This document shows positions 40,858 to 49,645 of a stretch of DNA of 64,000 nt, one piece after another. Made by a program: the position numbers and the translations under genes. The DNA comes from Bacteroidales bacterium (GTDB taxonomy: Bacteria; Bacteroidota; Bacteroidia; Bacteroidales; JAQUTK01). The notes beneath the pieces are model-generated. The model saw only the letters and a program-made list of their open reading frames with translations. It did no database searches and was not told the origin of the DNA. Each line of letters starts with the position of its first letter. Position 1 is the stretch's first letter. The DNA lies in contig JAQUTK010000005.1 in the NCBI GenBank assembly GCA_028709785.1, positions 78,716-142,715 on the forward strand. Direction: 5' to 3'.

Positions 40858-43118
40858 GTTCGCCGATGATGGGATACTTCCGCTCGGTGCTGGACAAAGA
40901 TCCAGCCCGTGCCTCGCTCGAAAGTATCATGAAAGGGATCTGTGAGGGAAAGTGGAAGGAACCGGTGGAGCGGATCCGCTCCTTGCGTGCGGAGGGCAAC
41001 AAAGCGGAGGCAGACAAGGTGAAGCGGATGCTGAGTGCCTTTACGACTTCGGCAATCTGCGTGGGCGGTCACGCGCTGGCCCATGTGACGGACTACACAG
41101 GTCTGATGGGGCTGGACTTTGACAAGGTGCCTGCGGAGATGCTCGATGAGAAGATCAGGCTCTGCCAGGAGTGCGTCCACACGATGGCGTTGTTTAAGAC
41201 GTGTAGCAACGAGGGTTTTCGGGTGATCGTATGCACCGACGGAGGTCAGGAGGATCATCTGGTAGCTTATCGAGGTATCGCTCAGTTGTATGAAAAGCTG
41301 CTGGATCTCAAGTGCGACGAGCATTGTAAGGATGTGAACCGTCTGAGCTTTGTGTCGTATGACCCTCAGGCATATTACAAGGAGGACGCCGAACTCTTTT
41401 CGGTGCCTTCGCAGACCAGTGATTTAGCACAGCTTCTGGACTCTTATCTCCCTAACAACCCCATTGAGCTGGGAGGTCGCAATGCCGGGGTGTTTAAGTT
41501 TGCATTGCTGGCCAAAAGTCACGGATTTACCCAGTGGAAAACAGCCGCTTTGCTGATTGCCAGGTATAGCGCGCCCGACTTTACCGTCCAAGAAATTGAC
41601 GCGGCGATTGCCTCGGCTTTCAAGGAAAACAGAGTCTTGAACACCCCTGTTCATTCGTTTCAGAAACAGGGGAAAAGTACCCAAAATGGTGCCCTTAGTG
41701 CCCTAGTGCCTCTTATGTCCCCGTCCATACCTATAGAACACCCATTAAATGGATCTAACTCTAATGATTATGAGGATCTTACAGCAAATACTCCGACGCT
41801 CCCCGACTCAATTTTCAGCTGTCTTCCCCGGAGGCTGCGGAGGGCAATTGAGCATTGCAAAAACCCGAAACAAAAAGACGTCATGCTCATCAGCGCGATC
41901 GTTGTTTTGAGTGCCTGTTTGCCCAAAGTAAAAGGACGTTACGGAGAATATACCTTCAGTCCGCAACTCTTTTTCTTCCTTCTGGCAGAAGCTGCCTCCG
42001 GTAAAGGAGAAATGACCTTTGCCGGCAAACTCTTTGAAGCCATCGACGAACGTTTCAAGACTATCTACGTGGAAGACATGAAGCGATATAACCGCCTTCA
42101 CGACAAGTGGCTTCACGACAAAGAAGCTTCCTACAAAGAGAAGCGAGAGTTTGACGTTCCCGAACCCGAGCAACCGAAGGAGGTCGAATTCAGCATCCCG
42201 GCCAACATCAGTAAATCGATGATTCACCACCATCTGGATCAGAATGGCGAAGTAGGCGGCATCATGTTTGACACAGAAGCCAACACCCTCAACAGCGCCA
42301 ATAAGATGGAGTGTGGCAACTTTGTAAGCGACCTTTGTAAGATGTTTCATCACGAACCCATCGCCTCCTCATTCAGGATACTGGGCAAGATGATCTGTGT
42401 GAAGAATCCCAAGATGGCACTGGCACTCTCGGGCACACCCGATCAGTTGGGCAAACTGATACCCAACAAGAGAAGTGGTCTCTTCAGTCGTATTCTCTTC
42501 CTCACCATTACCGGTGATGCCCTCTGGTATGATCAGACCCCTGATTATGAAAATATAAGCACACAGGGATTTTTCGAACATGAGAGTCTGGAAGTGCTCA
42601 ACGACTATGATTTTCTCGACATGCACCCTACGGATGTGCGCCTCTCACCTATCCAGTGGAAGACGCTCAACCAACAGTACAGTGCCATGCTCAAAGATGT
42701 GGTGCTCGAAGAAGATATCACCTTGCAGAGTATTGTAAAGCGTCACGGAATAATGACGCTGCGTATTGCCATGGTGCTGACAGCCCTCAGAAAAGCAGAT
42801 GACAAGAGTTACCAGCCGACGATTTATTGCAGCGATGTAGATTATACCACCGCCATGGAAATCACGAAATGCTGCATGGAACACAGTTTCCTGCTGAGCA
42901 CCACTTTGCCGGACAATGCGACAGGCATGCTCCCCGTGCGAAAAGCCAAACGGATGCAAGCCATGTTGGATTTGTTGTCGGAAGAGTTTACCACGAAAGA
43001 AGCCTTGGAAGCAGGCGCATCACTTGGTATCGACAAGCGAACGATCTACAAATATCTGGCAAAAGCGATCGGGGTAACAATAGAAAAAATAGAGCCGGGA
43101 CGCTATCGCAAGCTTTAA
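40854..43118 (+). CDS. VirE N-terminal-like / DUF3987 primase-helicase-like protein
   Basis: N-term 'YRSVLDKDPARASLESIMKGI...TGLMGLDFDKVP...ICTDGG'-type BT4734-like region. DUF3987 block 'FFLLAEAASGKGEMTFAGKLFEAID', 'GGIMFDTEANTLNSANK', 'NKRSGLFSRILFLTI'. Confidence 0.85.
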   Translation: MSSPMMGYFRSVLDKDPARASLESIMKGICEGKWKEPVERIRSLRAEGNKAEADKVKRMLSAFTTSAICVGGHALAHVTDYTGLMGLDFDKVPAEMLDEKIRLCQECVHTMALFKTCSNEGFRVIVCTDGGQEDHLVAYRGIAQLYEKLLDLKCDEHCKDVNRLSFVSYDPQAYYKEDAELFSVPSQTSDLAQLLDSYLPNNPIELGGRNAGVFKFALLAKSHGFTQWKTAALLIARYSAPDFTVQEIDAAIASAFKENRVLNTPVHSFQKQGKSTQNGALSALVPLMSPSIPIEHPLNGSNSNDYEDLTANTPTLPDSIFSCLPRRLRRAIEHCKNPKQKDVMLISAIVVLSACLPKVKGRYGEYTFSPQLFFFLLAEAASGKGEMTFAGKLFEAIDERFKTIYVEDMKRYNRLHDKWLHDKEASYKEKREFDVPEPEQPKEVEFSIPANISKSMIHHHLDQNGEVGGIMFDTEANTLNSANKMECGNFVSDLCKMFHHEPIASSFRILGKMICVKNPKMALALSGTPDQLGKLIPNKRSGLFSRILFLTITGDALWYDQTPDYENISTQGFFEHESLEVLNDYDFLDMHPTDVRLSPIQWKTLNQQYSAMLKDVVLEEDITLQSIVKRHGIMTLRIAMVLTALRKADDKSYQPTIYCSDVDYTTAMEITKCCMEHSFLLSTTLPDNATGMLPVRKAKRMQAMLDLLSEEFTTKEALEAGASLGIDKRTIYKYLAKAIGVTIEKIEPGRYRKL

Positions 43119-43305
43119 TCGGGGGCCTAAGAGGCACCAGGGCACTAAGGCACCAAAAGGTCACTCTTTTGGGACTCAGCAGGAAATGAAGACAGCAGAT
43201 AGAAGCTTCTGTATCAGTTACTAGCAACTAGCAAAAGGGAAAGCCACCCTCCCGCCTTGCCTCCGGTATTACTTAGTTTTGCCTCCGGTAACGGAAAATG
43301 TTTTT

Positions 43306-43343
43306 GAGAGAAATCCCCGGGAGAAAACTTCCGGGGATTCTCT
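43306..43343 (+). terminator. Rho-independent terminator after the DUF3987 gene
   Basis: GAGAGAAATCCCCGG ... CCGGGGATTCTCTTTTTT. Confidence 0.7.
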
Positions 43344-43385
43344 TTTTTGCTCCTCTCCGCTCCCGTCATTTCGACCGTATGTTCC

Positions 43386-43411
43386 GGTAAAAACTATTAA
43401 TAGTTTTTACC
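43386..43411. repeat. Perfect 26-bp palindrome upstream of the DUF4248 gene
   Basis: GGTAAAAACTATTAATAGTTTTTACC equals its own reverse complement. Confidence 0.9.
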
Positions 43412-43519
43412 AACGGATAGGCATCGCTTCAACCTTTCATCTGTATGTTTTTTTGGGCTTAGAAGGTTGCATATCTCATTGATAATGAGTATATTTAAAC
43501 AATAATAAAACCACACAAA

Positions 43520-43834
43520 ATGATACAGACAGAACACACAGAGCGATATCGCGAGGCAGAACAGACAGCAAAAACAGAGCAGCAGCACAAAGAGCGCACG
43601 GCTCACAACGAGACGGTGGGAGGCTTCAGGATACGCAGTTACAGCAAAGCCGAGCTGGGACTGCTCTACGCCCCGCAACGCAACAAACACAACGCATGGG
43701 AAGCGGTAAAGAACTGGATCGACCGCTGTCAGCCTCTCCGCGAAGCACTACTCAACAGCGGACTCACTGCCAGCACCCGGGTGCTCACTCCCCGCCAGGT
43801 GGAGCTGATCGTAAGGTATCTCGGGGAGCCGTAG
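43520..43834 (+). CDS. DUF4248-like protein
   Basis: 'RIRSYSKAELGLLYAPQRNKHNAWEAVKNWIDRCQPLREALLNSGLTASTRVLTPRQVELIVRYLGEP'. Confidence 0.75.
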   Translation: MIQTEHTERYREAEQTAKTEQQHKERTAHNETVGGFRIRSYSKAELGLLYAPQRNKHNAWEAVKNWIDRCQPLREALLNSGLTASTRVLTPRQVELIVRYLGEP

Positions 43835-44004
43835 TCAGGTAGGTTGTATGGGGAGCTGTGGTGCTCTTTGAATTGTCAACTCACCTATGCCCACTAACCA
43901 CCCTTTATGTACGGAGTAAGATTTTTTCTTGATTGTTTTTCAACTTGTATAGTGAGATAAATATAACAAATGTTTATCTTTGACATTTGAAAAGCTTGTA
44001 ACTC

Positions 44005-44195
44005 TTGAACAGAATAAAGGCAGTTTTAGAAGGAAAAGTATAAAACAAACTTGGCTGGCTGAGAAATTAGGAAAGAGCTACAACAGGGTTGACTCTTATA
44101 TCTAAAACCGACAAAAGCGTAGGCTTGAGTTGCTTTTTCAGCTAGCAAAAGTATTGGAAGTTAACCCCCAAGATATATTGAAAGAAGATTCATGA
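44005..44195 (+). pseudogene. Degenerate XRE-family HTH regulator upstream of hsdR
   Basis: 'LNRIKAVLEGK' then -1 shift to 'SIKQTWLAEKLGKSYNRVDSYI*NRQKRRLELLFQLAKVLEVNPQDILKEDS*'. In-frame TAA at 44103-44105. Its final stop overlaps the hsdR start (ATGA). Confidence 0.75.
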
Positions 44196-47194
44196 GTAAA
44201 GAATATCAAATAGAAGAAAATCTAATCAAGCAACTCATCGAGTTGAAGTACAACTATCGACCTGATATTGTAGACAGAAAAACGCTTGAACAAAACTTCA
44301 AAACTAAGTTTGAAGCACTAAATCGTGTTCATCTTACTGAAAGTGAATTTTTACGCTTGCGTGAAGAAATCATCAATCCGGATGTGTTTGCTGCATCAAA
44401 GATGCTTCGTGAACGAAATTACTTTCAACGTGAAGATGGTACGCCTTTGCATTACACACTGGTAAATATCAAAGATTGGTGCAAAAACGAGTATGAAGTT
44501 ATCAATCAATTGCGCATCAATACAGAGAACAGCAATCATCGTTATGATGTTATTTTGCTGATTAATGGATTGCCTGTGGTGCAAATTGAATTGAAGAAAG
44601 TAGACGTTTCGCCACGAAAAGCAATGCAGCAAATTGTTGATTATAAAAATGATTCGGGCAGCGGATATAGCAATACTCTGATGTGTTTTATGCAGTTGTT
44701 TATTGTAAGCAACAGCAATAAAACGTACTATTTTGCCAATAATAAGAACCAGCATTTCAGCTTTAATGCGGATGAACAGTTCTTGCCTATTTATGAGTTA
44801 GCCGATGAAAGCAATAAAAAAATCAACTATTTAGAAGATTTCACGGATAGGTTTCTTAGAAAGTGTACTCTTGGCGAAATGATTAGCAAGTACATGGTGT
44901 TGGTGGAAAGTGAGCAGAAACTTTTGGTTATGCGTCCATATCAAATTTATGCCGTAAGAGCCATTGTTAATTGCATTCACGAAAACCGGGGTAATGGTTA
45001 TATTTGGCACACTACCGGCAGCGGTAAAACCTTGACTTCTTTCAAAACATCTACCTTGTTGAAAGACAACCCCGATATTGAAAAATGCCTGTTTGTGGTT
45101 GACCGTAAAGATCTTGACCGACAAACCCGTGAAGAGTTCAATAAATTTCAGGAAGGCAGCGTAGAAGAAAATACCAACACAGAAACATTGGTAAGGCGTT
45201 TATTATCGACCGACTATGCCGACAAAGTTATTGTGACAACCATTCAGAAATTAGGGCTGGCTTTAGATGGGACCTATAAAAAGAACTACAAAGAGCGCTT
45301 AGAGCCATTGAGCAAAAAACGTATGGTTTTCATCTTTGACGAATGCCACCGTTCGCAGTTTGGCGATAATCACAAAGCCATAAAAGAGTTTTTCCCTAAC
45401 GCTCAACTGTTTGGTTTTACAGGTACACCTATTTTTGATGATAATGCAAGTTATAGCACCATTGAAGGGCAAGAGGCATCTTACAAAACCACCGATGCTA
45501 TTTTTGAAAAGCAGTTGCATGCTTACACCATTACCCATGCTATAGAGGATAGAAACGTTCTTAAGTTCCACATTGACTATTTCAAAGGCAAAGGAACTCA
45601 AAACGCAAAGCCGGGTGAACCCATTGCACAACAGGCTGTAGTTGAAGCTATTCTCGACAAGCACAACGCAGCAACCAATTCGGGGCGTTTCAATGCAATA
45701 TTGGCAACGGCTTCCATCAATAACGCGATTGAATATTATCAGTTATTCAAAGCAATTCAAGAACGGAAGCAAGCTGAAAATGAGGATTACGTGTCACTAA
45801 ATATTGCTTGTGTGTTCTCTCCGCCATCGCAACTAATTGCAAAAGAGGGTGACCAGCAAAGTCAAAAGAATGCTGACGACATCAAACAATTACAAGAAGA
45901 TTTGGCGCAGGAGAAAGAAGACAACAAACAAAATCCGGAGGAAAAGAAAAAAGCGTTGATTGAAATTATTGACGACTACAATTCGCAGTATAAAACCAGT
46001 CATTCTATCAACGAATTCGATTTGTACTATCAGGATGTGCAACAGCGCATCAAAGACCAGAAATACAGCAATAAGGATTACGCACACAAACATAAAATAG
46101 ACATTACCATCGTTGTGGATATGTTACTGACAGGTTTTGACTCCAAATACTTGAATACCTTGTATGTGGATAAAAACCTGAAATATCACGGTTTGATACA
46201 AGCATTCTCACGTACCAATCGTGTGCTGAATGACACGAAACCTTATGGTAATGTTTTAGATTTCCGTTCGCAACAAGCCGAGGTAAATAAAGCAATTGCA
46301 CTATTTTCTGGTGAAGATAGTGGAAAAGCAAAAGAAATTTGGATGGTTGACCCTGCTCCTGTGGTCATTGATAAATACAAACAGGCTGTAGAAGCATTGG
46401 GCGTGTTTATGCAGGATCATAATTTGGTAAGCGAACCGCAAGAAGTGTATAACCTGAAAGGCGATGCTGCACGCATATCGTTTGTGAAAAACTTTAAGGA
46501 AGTACAGCGTCTCAAAACGCAATTAGACCAATACACCGACATAACCGATGAGCAGCAAGCCAACATCGAAGCCATTTTACCTACCGAAACTTTGCAAGAG
46601 TTCCGTAGTTCATACATAGAAACTGCCAAGAAATTAAGGGAAATACAACAAAGAGAGGGTGACCAGGCACCACCCACTGTTCAACAATTGGATTTTGAAT
46701 TCGTGCTTTTTGCTTCAGCTGTGATTGATTACGACTACATCATGAACCTGATTGCCGACAGTACGCAAAAGAAGCCAGCTAAGCAAAAAATGACCAAAGC
46801 ACAGGTAATTAGTTTGCTGAGTGCTAATGCCAACCTGATGGACGAACAGGAAGATCTGACAGAGTACATCAATGGACTGGACTGGAACAGCGGACAGGAA
46901 GTGAACACCTTAACCAAAGGTTACGAAACTTTTAAAGTGGAGAAAAACGAAAAAGAACTGGCTGCCATTGCTCACAAACACGATTTACAAACAGCAGACT
47001 TAAAAGACTTCGTTGAAAATATAATGAGCCGAATGATTTTTGATGGTGAAAAACTAACCGACCTTTTAGAGCCGTTGGAATTGAGCTGGAAAGAACGCAG
47101 GCTAAAAGAACTGGCTTTGATGGAAGATTTAGTACCCCAATTAAAAAAAACAGCCCAAGGGCGTGAAATTAGTGGCTTGGCAGCGTATGAGTAA
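44192..47194 (+). CDS. hsdR: Type I restriction endonuclease subunit R
   Basis: N-terminal nuclease 'YDVILLINGLPVVQIELKK', helicase 'GNGYIWHTTGSGKTLTSFKTSTLL', 'VFIFDECHRSQFG', 'FGFTGTPIFDDNA', 'VVDMLLTGFDSKYLNTLYVDK'. Confidence 0.96.
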   Translation: MSKEYQIEENLIKQLIELKYNYRPDIVDRKTLEQNFKTKFEALNRVHLTESEFLRLREEIINPDVFAASKMLRERNYFQREDGTPLHYTLVNIKDWCKNEYEVINQLRINTENSNHRYDVILLINGLPVVQIELKKVDVSPRKAMQQIVDYKNDSGSGYSNTLMCFMQLFIVSNSNKTYYFANNKNQHFSFNADEQFLPIYELADESNKKINYLEDFTDRFLRKCTLGEMISKYMVLVESEQKLLVMRPYQIYAVRAIVNCIHENRGNGYIWHTTGSGKTLTSFKTSTLLKDNPDIEKCLFVVDRKDLDRQTREEFNKFQEGSVEENTNTETLVRRLLSTDYADKVIVTTIQKLGLALDGTYKKNYKERLEPLSKKRMVFIFDECHRSQFGDNHKAIKEFFPNAQLFGFTGTPIFDDNASYSTIEGQEASYKTTDAIFEKQLHAYTITHAIEDRNVLKFHIDYFKGKGTQNAKPGEPIAQQAVVEAILDKHNAATNSGRFNAILATASINNAIEYYQLFKAIQERKQAENEDYVSLNIACVFSPPSQLIAKEGDQQSQKNADDIKQLQEDLAQEKEDNKQNPEEKKKALIEIIDDYNSQYKTSHSINEFDLYYQDVQQRIKDQKYSNKDYAHKHKIDITIVVDMLLTGFDSKYLNTLYVDKNLKYHGLIQAFSRTNRVLNDTKPYGNVLDFRSQQAEVNKAIALFSGEDSGKAKEIWMVDPAPVVIDKYKQAVEALGVFMQDHNLVSEPQEVYNLKGDAARISFVKNFKEVQRLKTQLDQYTDITDEQQANIEAILPTETLQEFRSSYIETAKKLREIQQREGDQAPPTVQQLDFEFVLFASAVIDYDYIMNLIADSTQKKPAKQKMTKAQVISLLSANANLMDEQEDLTEYINGLDWNSGQEVNTLTKGYETFKVEKNEKELAAIAHKHDLQTADLKDFVENIMSRMIFDGEKLTDLLEPLELSWKERRLKELALMEDLVPQLKKTAQGREISGLAAYE

Positions 47195-48227
47195 AAATGA
47201 AATAGCACCAATAAGCCCCAAGGATTACGATGTAATACTGCGACAGGCTGTCGCAGAAATCCGCACGGCTCGCACTTCCATTGCTCTGCAAGTAAATAGT
47301 GCTACCAATTCTGTGTATTGGAATTTGGGCAAACTGCTTTCTGAAAAACAGTTGGAAGAAGGGTATGGCAGCGGCGTAGTGAAACAATTGTCGGTGGACT
47401 TAAAAAATGAGTTCCCCGATATGGGTGTGTCACCCCGCAACTTATGGAATATGAAACGCTTCTATGAGCGTTATTATCAAGCAGATAAAAAACTGCTACA
47501 GAGCGTAGCAGTTTTGCCTTGGGGGCATAATTTACTATTGCTTGACAAGATACAAAAGCCTGACGCTGTTGAGTTTTACGTCAATGAGGTAATTGCAAAA
47601 GGCTGGTCTAGAGATTTGCTTCTCAATGCCATTAAAATGGATACGTACAGCCAGGCACAGCAACAAATAAAAACACATAATTTCAACAATACACTTCCCG
47701 AAGCCCATGCCGATTATGCCAATGAGGTTTTTAAAAGCACTTATAATTTAGGCTTTCTGGGAATTACCGAACCTGTTCGGGAATTGGAGCTGGAAAATAG
47801 ACTGATAGCTAAAATCAGAGCCTTTATTCTGGAGCTAGGAAAAGGATTTAGTTTTATTGGCAACCAATACCGATTGGAATACAACAATAAGGAATACTTT
47901 ATTGATATGCTTTTCTTTCATAGGGGTTTGCAGTCATTGGTGGCTATTGAGCTAAAAATAGGAAGCTTTAAAGCCGAATATGTAGGCAAAATGAATCTAT
48001 ATCTCTCGCTGCTCGACCGGCAGGAAAAAGGAGAAAACGAAAACCCATCCATTGGTATCATTCTGTGTGCCGACAAAGACCACCTCGATGTGGAAATTGC
48101 TCTGCAAGATATCAACAAACCAATAGGAGTAGCTGAGTATCAGCTGCTACTGCCTAAAGATAAGTTGCAATCCTTGCTACAGACCGAAATAAAAGCCATT
48201 GAACAAGAAAACGAAAATCAAGAATGA
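47187..48227 (+). CDS. PDDEXK nuclease domain protein (DUF1016/YhcG-like)
   Basis: 'VYWNLGKLLSEKQLEEGYGSGVVKQLSVDLKNEFPDMGVSPRNLWNMKRFYERY', 'LPWGHNLLLLDK', 'EYFIDMLFFHRGLQSLVAIELKIGSFKAEYVGKMNLYL'. Start overlaps hsdR stop. Confidence 0.92.
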   Translation: MSKNEIAPISPKDYDVILRQAVAEIRTARTSIALQVNSATNSVYWNLGKLLSEKQLEEGYGSGVVKQLSVDLKNEFPDMGVSPRNLWNMKRFYERYYQADKKLLQSVAVLPWGHNLLLLDKIQKPDAVEFYVNEVIAKGWSRDLLLNAIKMDTYSQAQQQIKTHNFNNTLPEAHADYANEVFKSTYNLGFLGITEPVRELELENRLIAKIRAFILELGKGFSFIGNQYRLEYNNKEYFIDMLFFHRGLQSLVAIELKIGSFKAEYVGKMNLYLSLLDRQEKGENENPSIGIILCADKDHLDVEIALQDINKPIGVAEYQLLLPKDKLQSLLQTEIKAIEQENENQE

Positions 48228-49480
48228 ATAAAGAGACAAATAAAAATATACCTGAATTGCGGTTTCCTGAGTTTGTGGAGGATGGAGAATGGGTGGAAAA
48301 GCGTTTTGGGGATATCGGCGAATTTTTAGGAGGAGGAACACCAAGTAGATCAAATAGCGAGTATTGGATTGGAAATATCCCTTGGATTTCAAGTTCTGAT
48401 ATTAGTGAAGAAGATATTCATAACATTTCAATTTCTCAATTTATAAATGAAGAAGCAGTAAAAGCATCCGCAACAAAGATAATTCCTAAAGGAAGTATAT
48501 TGTTTGTTTCAAGAGTCGGAGTTGGAAAACTGGCTATAAATAAAAAAGCTGAATTGTGTACAAGTCAAGATTTTACGAATTTCTTACCAACTAAAGTTTT
48601 GAATTATTTTATTGCATATTATTTTTCAGCCAATAAAAACCTACTGAAATCTTTAAGTCAAGGAACTTCAATACAAGGATTTTCAAAAAGCGATTTGGAA
48701 GATTTTAAAATTGGATATCCTGTGAGTTCAGAAGAACAGCAAAAAATCGCCAACTGTCTTTCATCCTTAGATGAAGTAATTGCAGCCCACAGCCAAAAAT
48801 TGGAACTTCTCAAAGAGCACAAAAAAGGCTTGATGCAGAACCTTTTCCCACAAGAAGGTGAAACTGTGCCTAAATATCGGTTTCCGGAGTTTGTGAATGA
48901 TGGGGAGTGGGTGAAGAAGCGTTTTGGGGATATCGGCGAATTTTTAGGAGGAGGAACACCAAGTAGGTCAAATAGTGAGTATTGGATTGGAAATATCCCT
49001 TGGATTTCAAGTTCTGATATTAGTGAAGAAGATATTCATAACATTTCAATTTCTCAATTTATAAATGAAGAAGCAGTAAAAGCATCCGCAACAAAGATAA
49101 TTCCTAAAGGAAGTATATTGTTTGTTTCAAGAGTCGGAGTTGGAAAACTGGCTATAAATAAAAAAGCTGAATTGTGTACAAGTCAAGATTTTACGAATTT
49201 CTTACCAACTAAAGTTTTGAATTATTTTATTGCATATTATTTTTCAGCCAATAAAAACCTACTGAAATCTTTAAGTCAAGGAACTTCAATACAAGGATTT
49301 TCCAAAAGCGATTTGGAAGATTTTAAAATTGCATATCCTGTGAGTTCAGAAGAGCAACAAAAAATCGCCACCTGTCTTTCTTCCTTAGATTCTCTAATCA
49401 CGGCGCAATCGGAAAAAATCGAGCAATTGAAGTTACATAAAAAGGGATTGATGCAGGGGTTGTTTCCCCCAACTGTATGA
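48224..49480 (+). CDS. hsdS: Type I restriction specificity subunit S with duplicated TRD
   Basis: Two TRD + conserved-helix units. 'GDIGEFLGGGTPSRSNSEYWIGNIPWISSSDISEEDIHNISISQF...SDLEDFKI.YPVSSEEQQKIA.CLSSLD' occurs twice. Confidence 0.95.
   Translation: MNKETNKNIPELRFPEFVEDGEWVEKRFGDIGEFLGGGTPSRSNSEYWIGNIPWISSSDISEEDIHNISISQFINEEAVKASATKIIPKGSILFVSRVGVGKLAINKKAELCTSQDFTNFLPTKVLNYFIAYYFSANKNLLKSLSQGTSIQGFSKSDLEDFKIGYPVSSEEQQKIANCLSSLDEVIAAHSQKLELLKEHKKGLMQNLFPQEGETVPKYRFPEFVNDGEWVKKRFGDIGEFLGGGTPSRSNSEYWIGNIPWISSSDISEEDIHNISISQFINEEAVKASATKIIPKGSILFVSRVGVGKLAINKKAELCTSQDFTNFLPTKVLNYFIAYYFSANKNLLKSLSQGTSIQGFSKSDLEDFKIAYPVSSEEQQKIATCLSSLDSLITAQSEKIEQLKLHKKGLMQGLFPPTV
48301..49380 (+). repeat. 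~460-bp near-identical direct repeat inside hsdS (approx. 48301-48762 and 48919-49380, offset 618 bp)
   Basis: Mismatches seen: AGA/AGG, AGC/AGT and TCA/TCC (synonymous), GGA/GCA, then increasing divergence after the YPVSSEEQQKIA block. Confidence 0.92.
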
Positions 49481-49645
49481 ACTATGATTAGTGCAATTAA
49501 ATAATTACGATGATGAAAAGAGAACAAAAGCAAGTCCTAAAATCAAGATTCAGACAATGGGTTTGATGCAGGTAAAGCTGATACAACGCAACAAACAAAA
49601 ACGAAGTTTTACAACCTCGATGCCATCATCAAGAAACTAAAATAA

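Noticed and set aside
41808-42353. 181-aa minus-strand ORF as an alternative inverted DUF3987 half
   Set aside because: Checked as a possible product of inversion between the GTGCC repeats. It does not continue across the repeat junction and has no similarity to the plus-strand domain.
47169-47440. Short minus-strand ORFs over the hsdR/DUF1016 junction
   Set aside because: Antisense to overlapping, well-supported coding frames.
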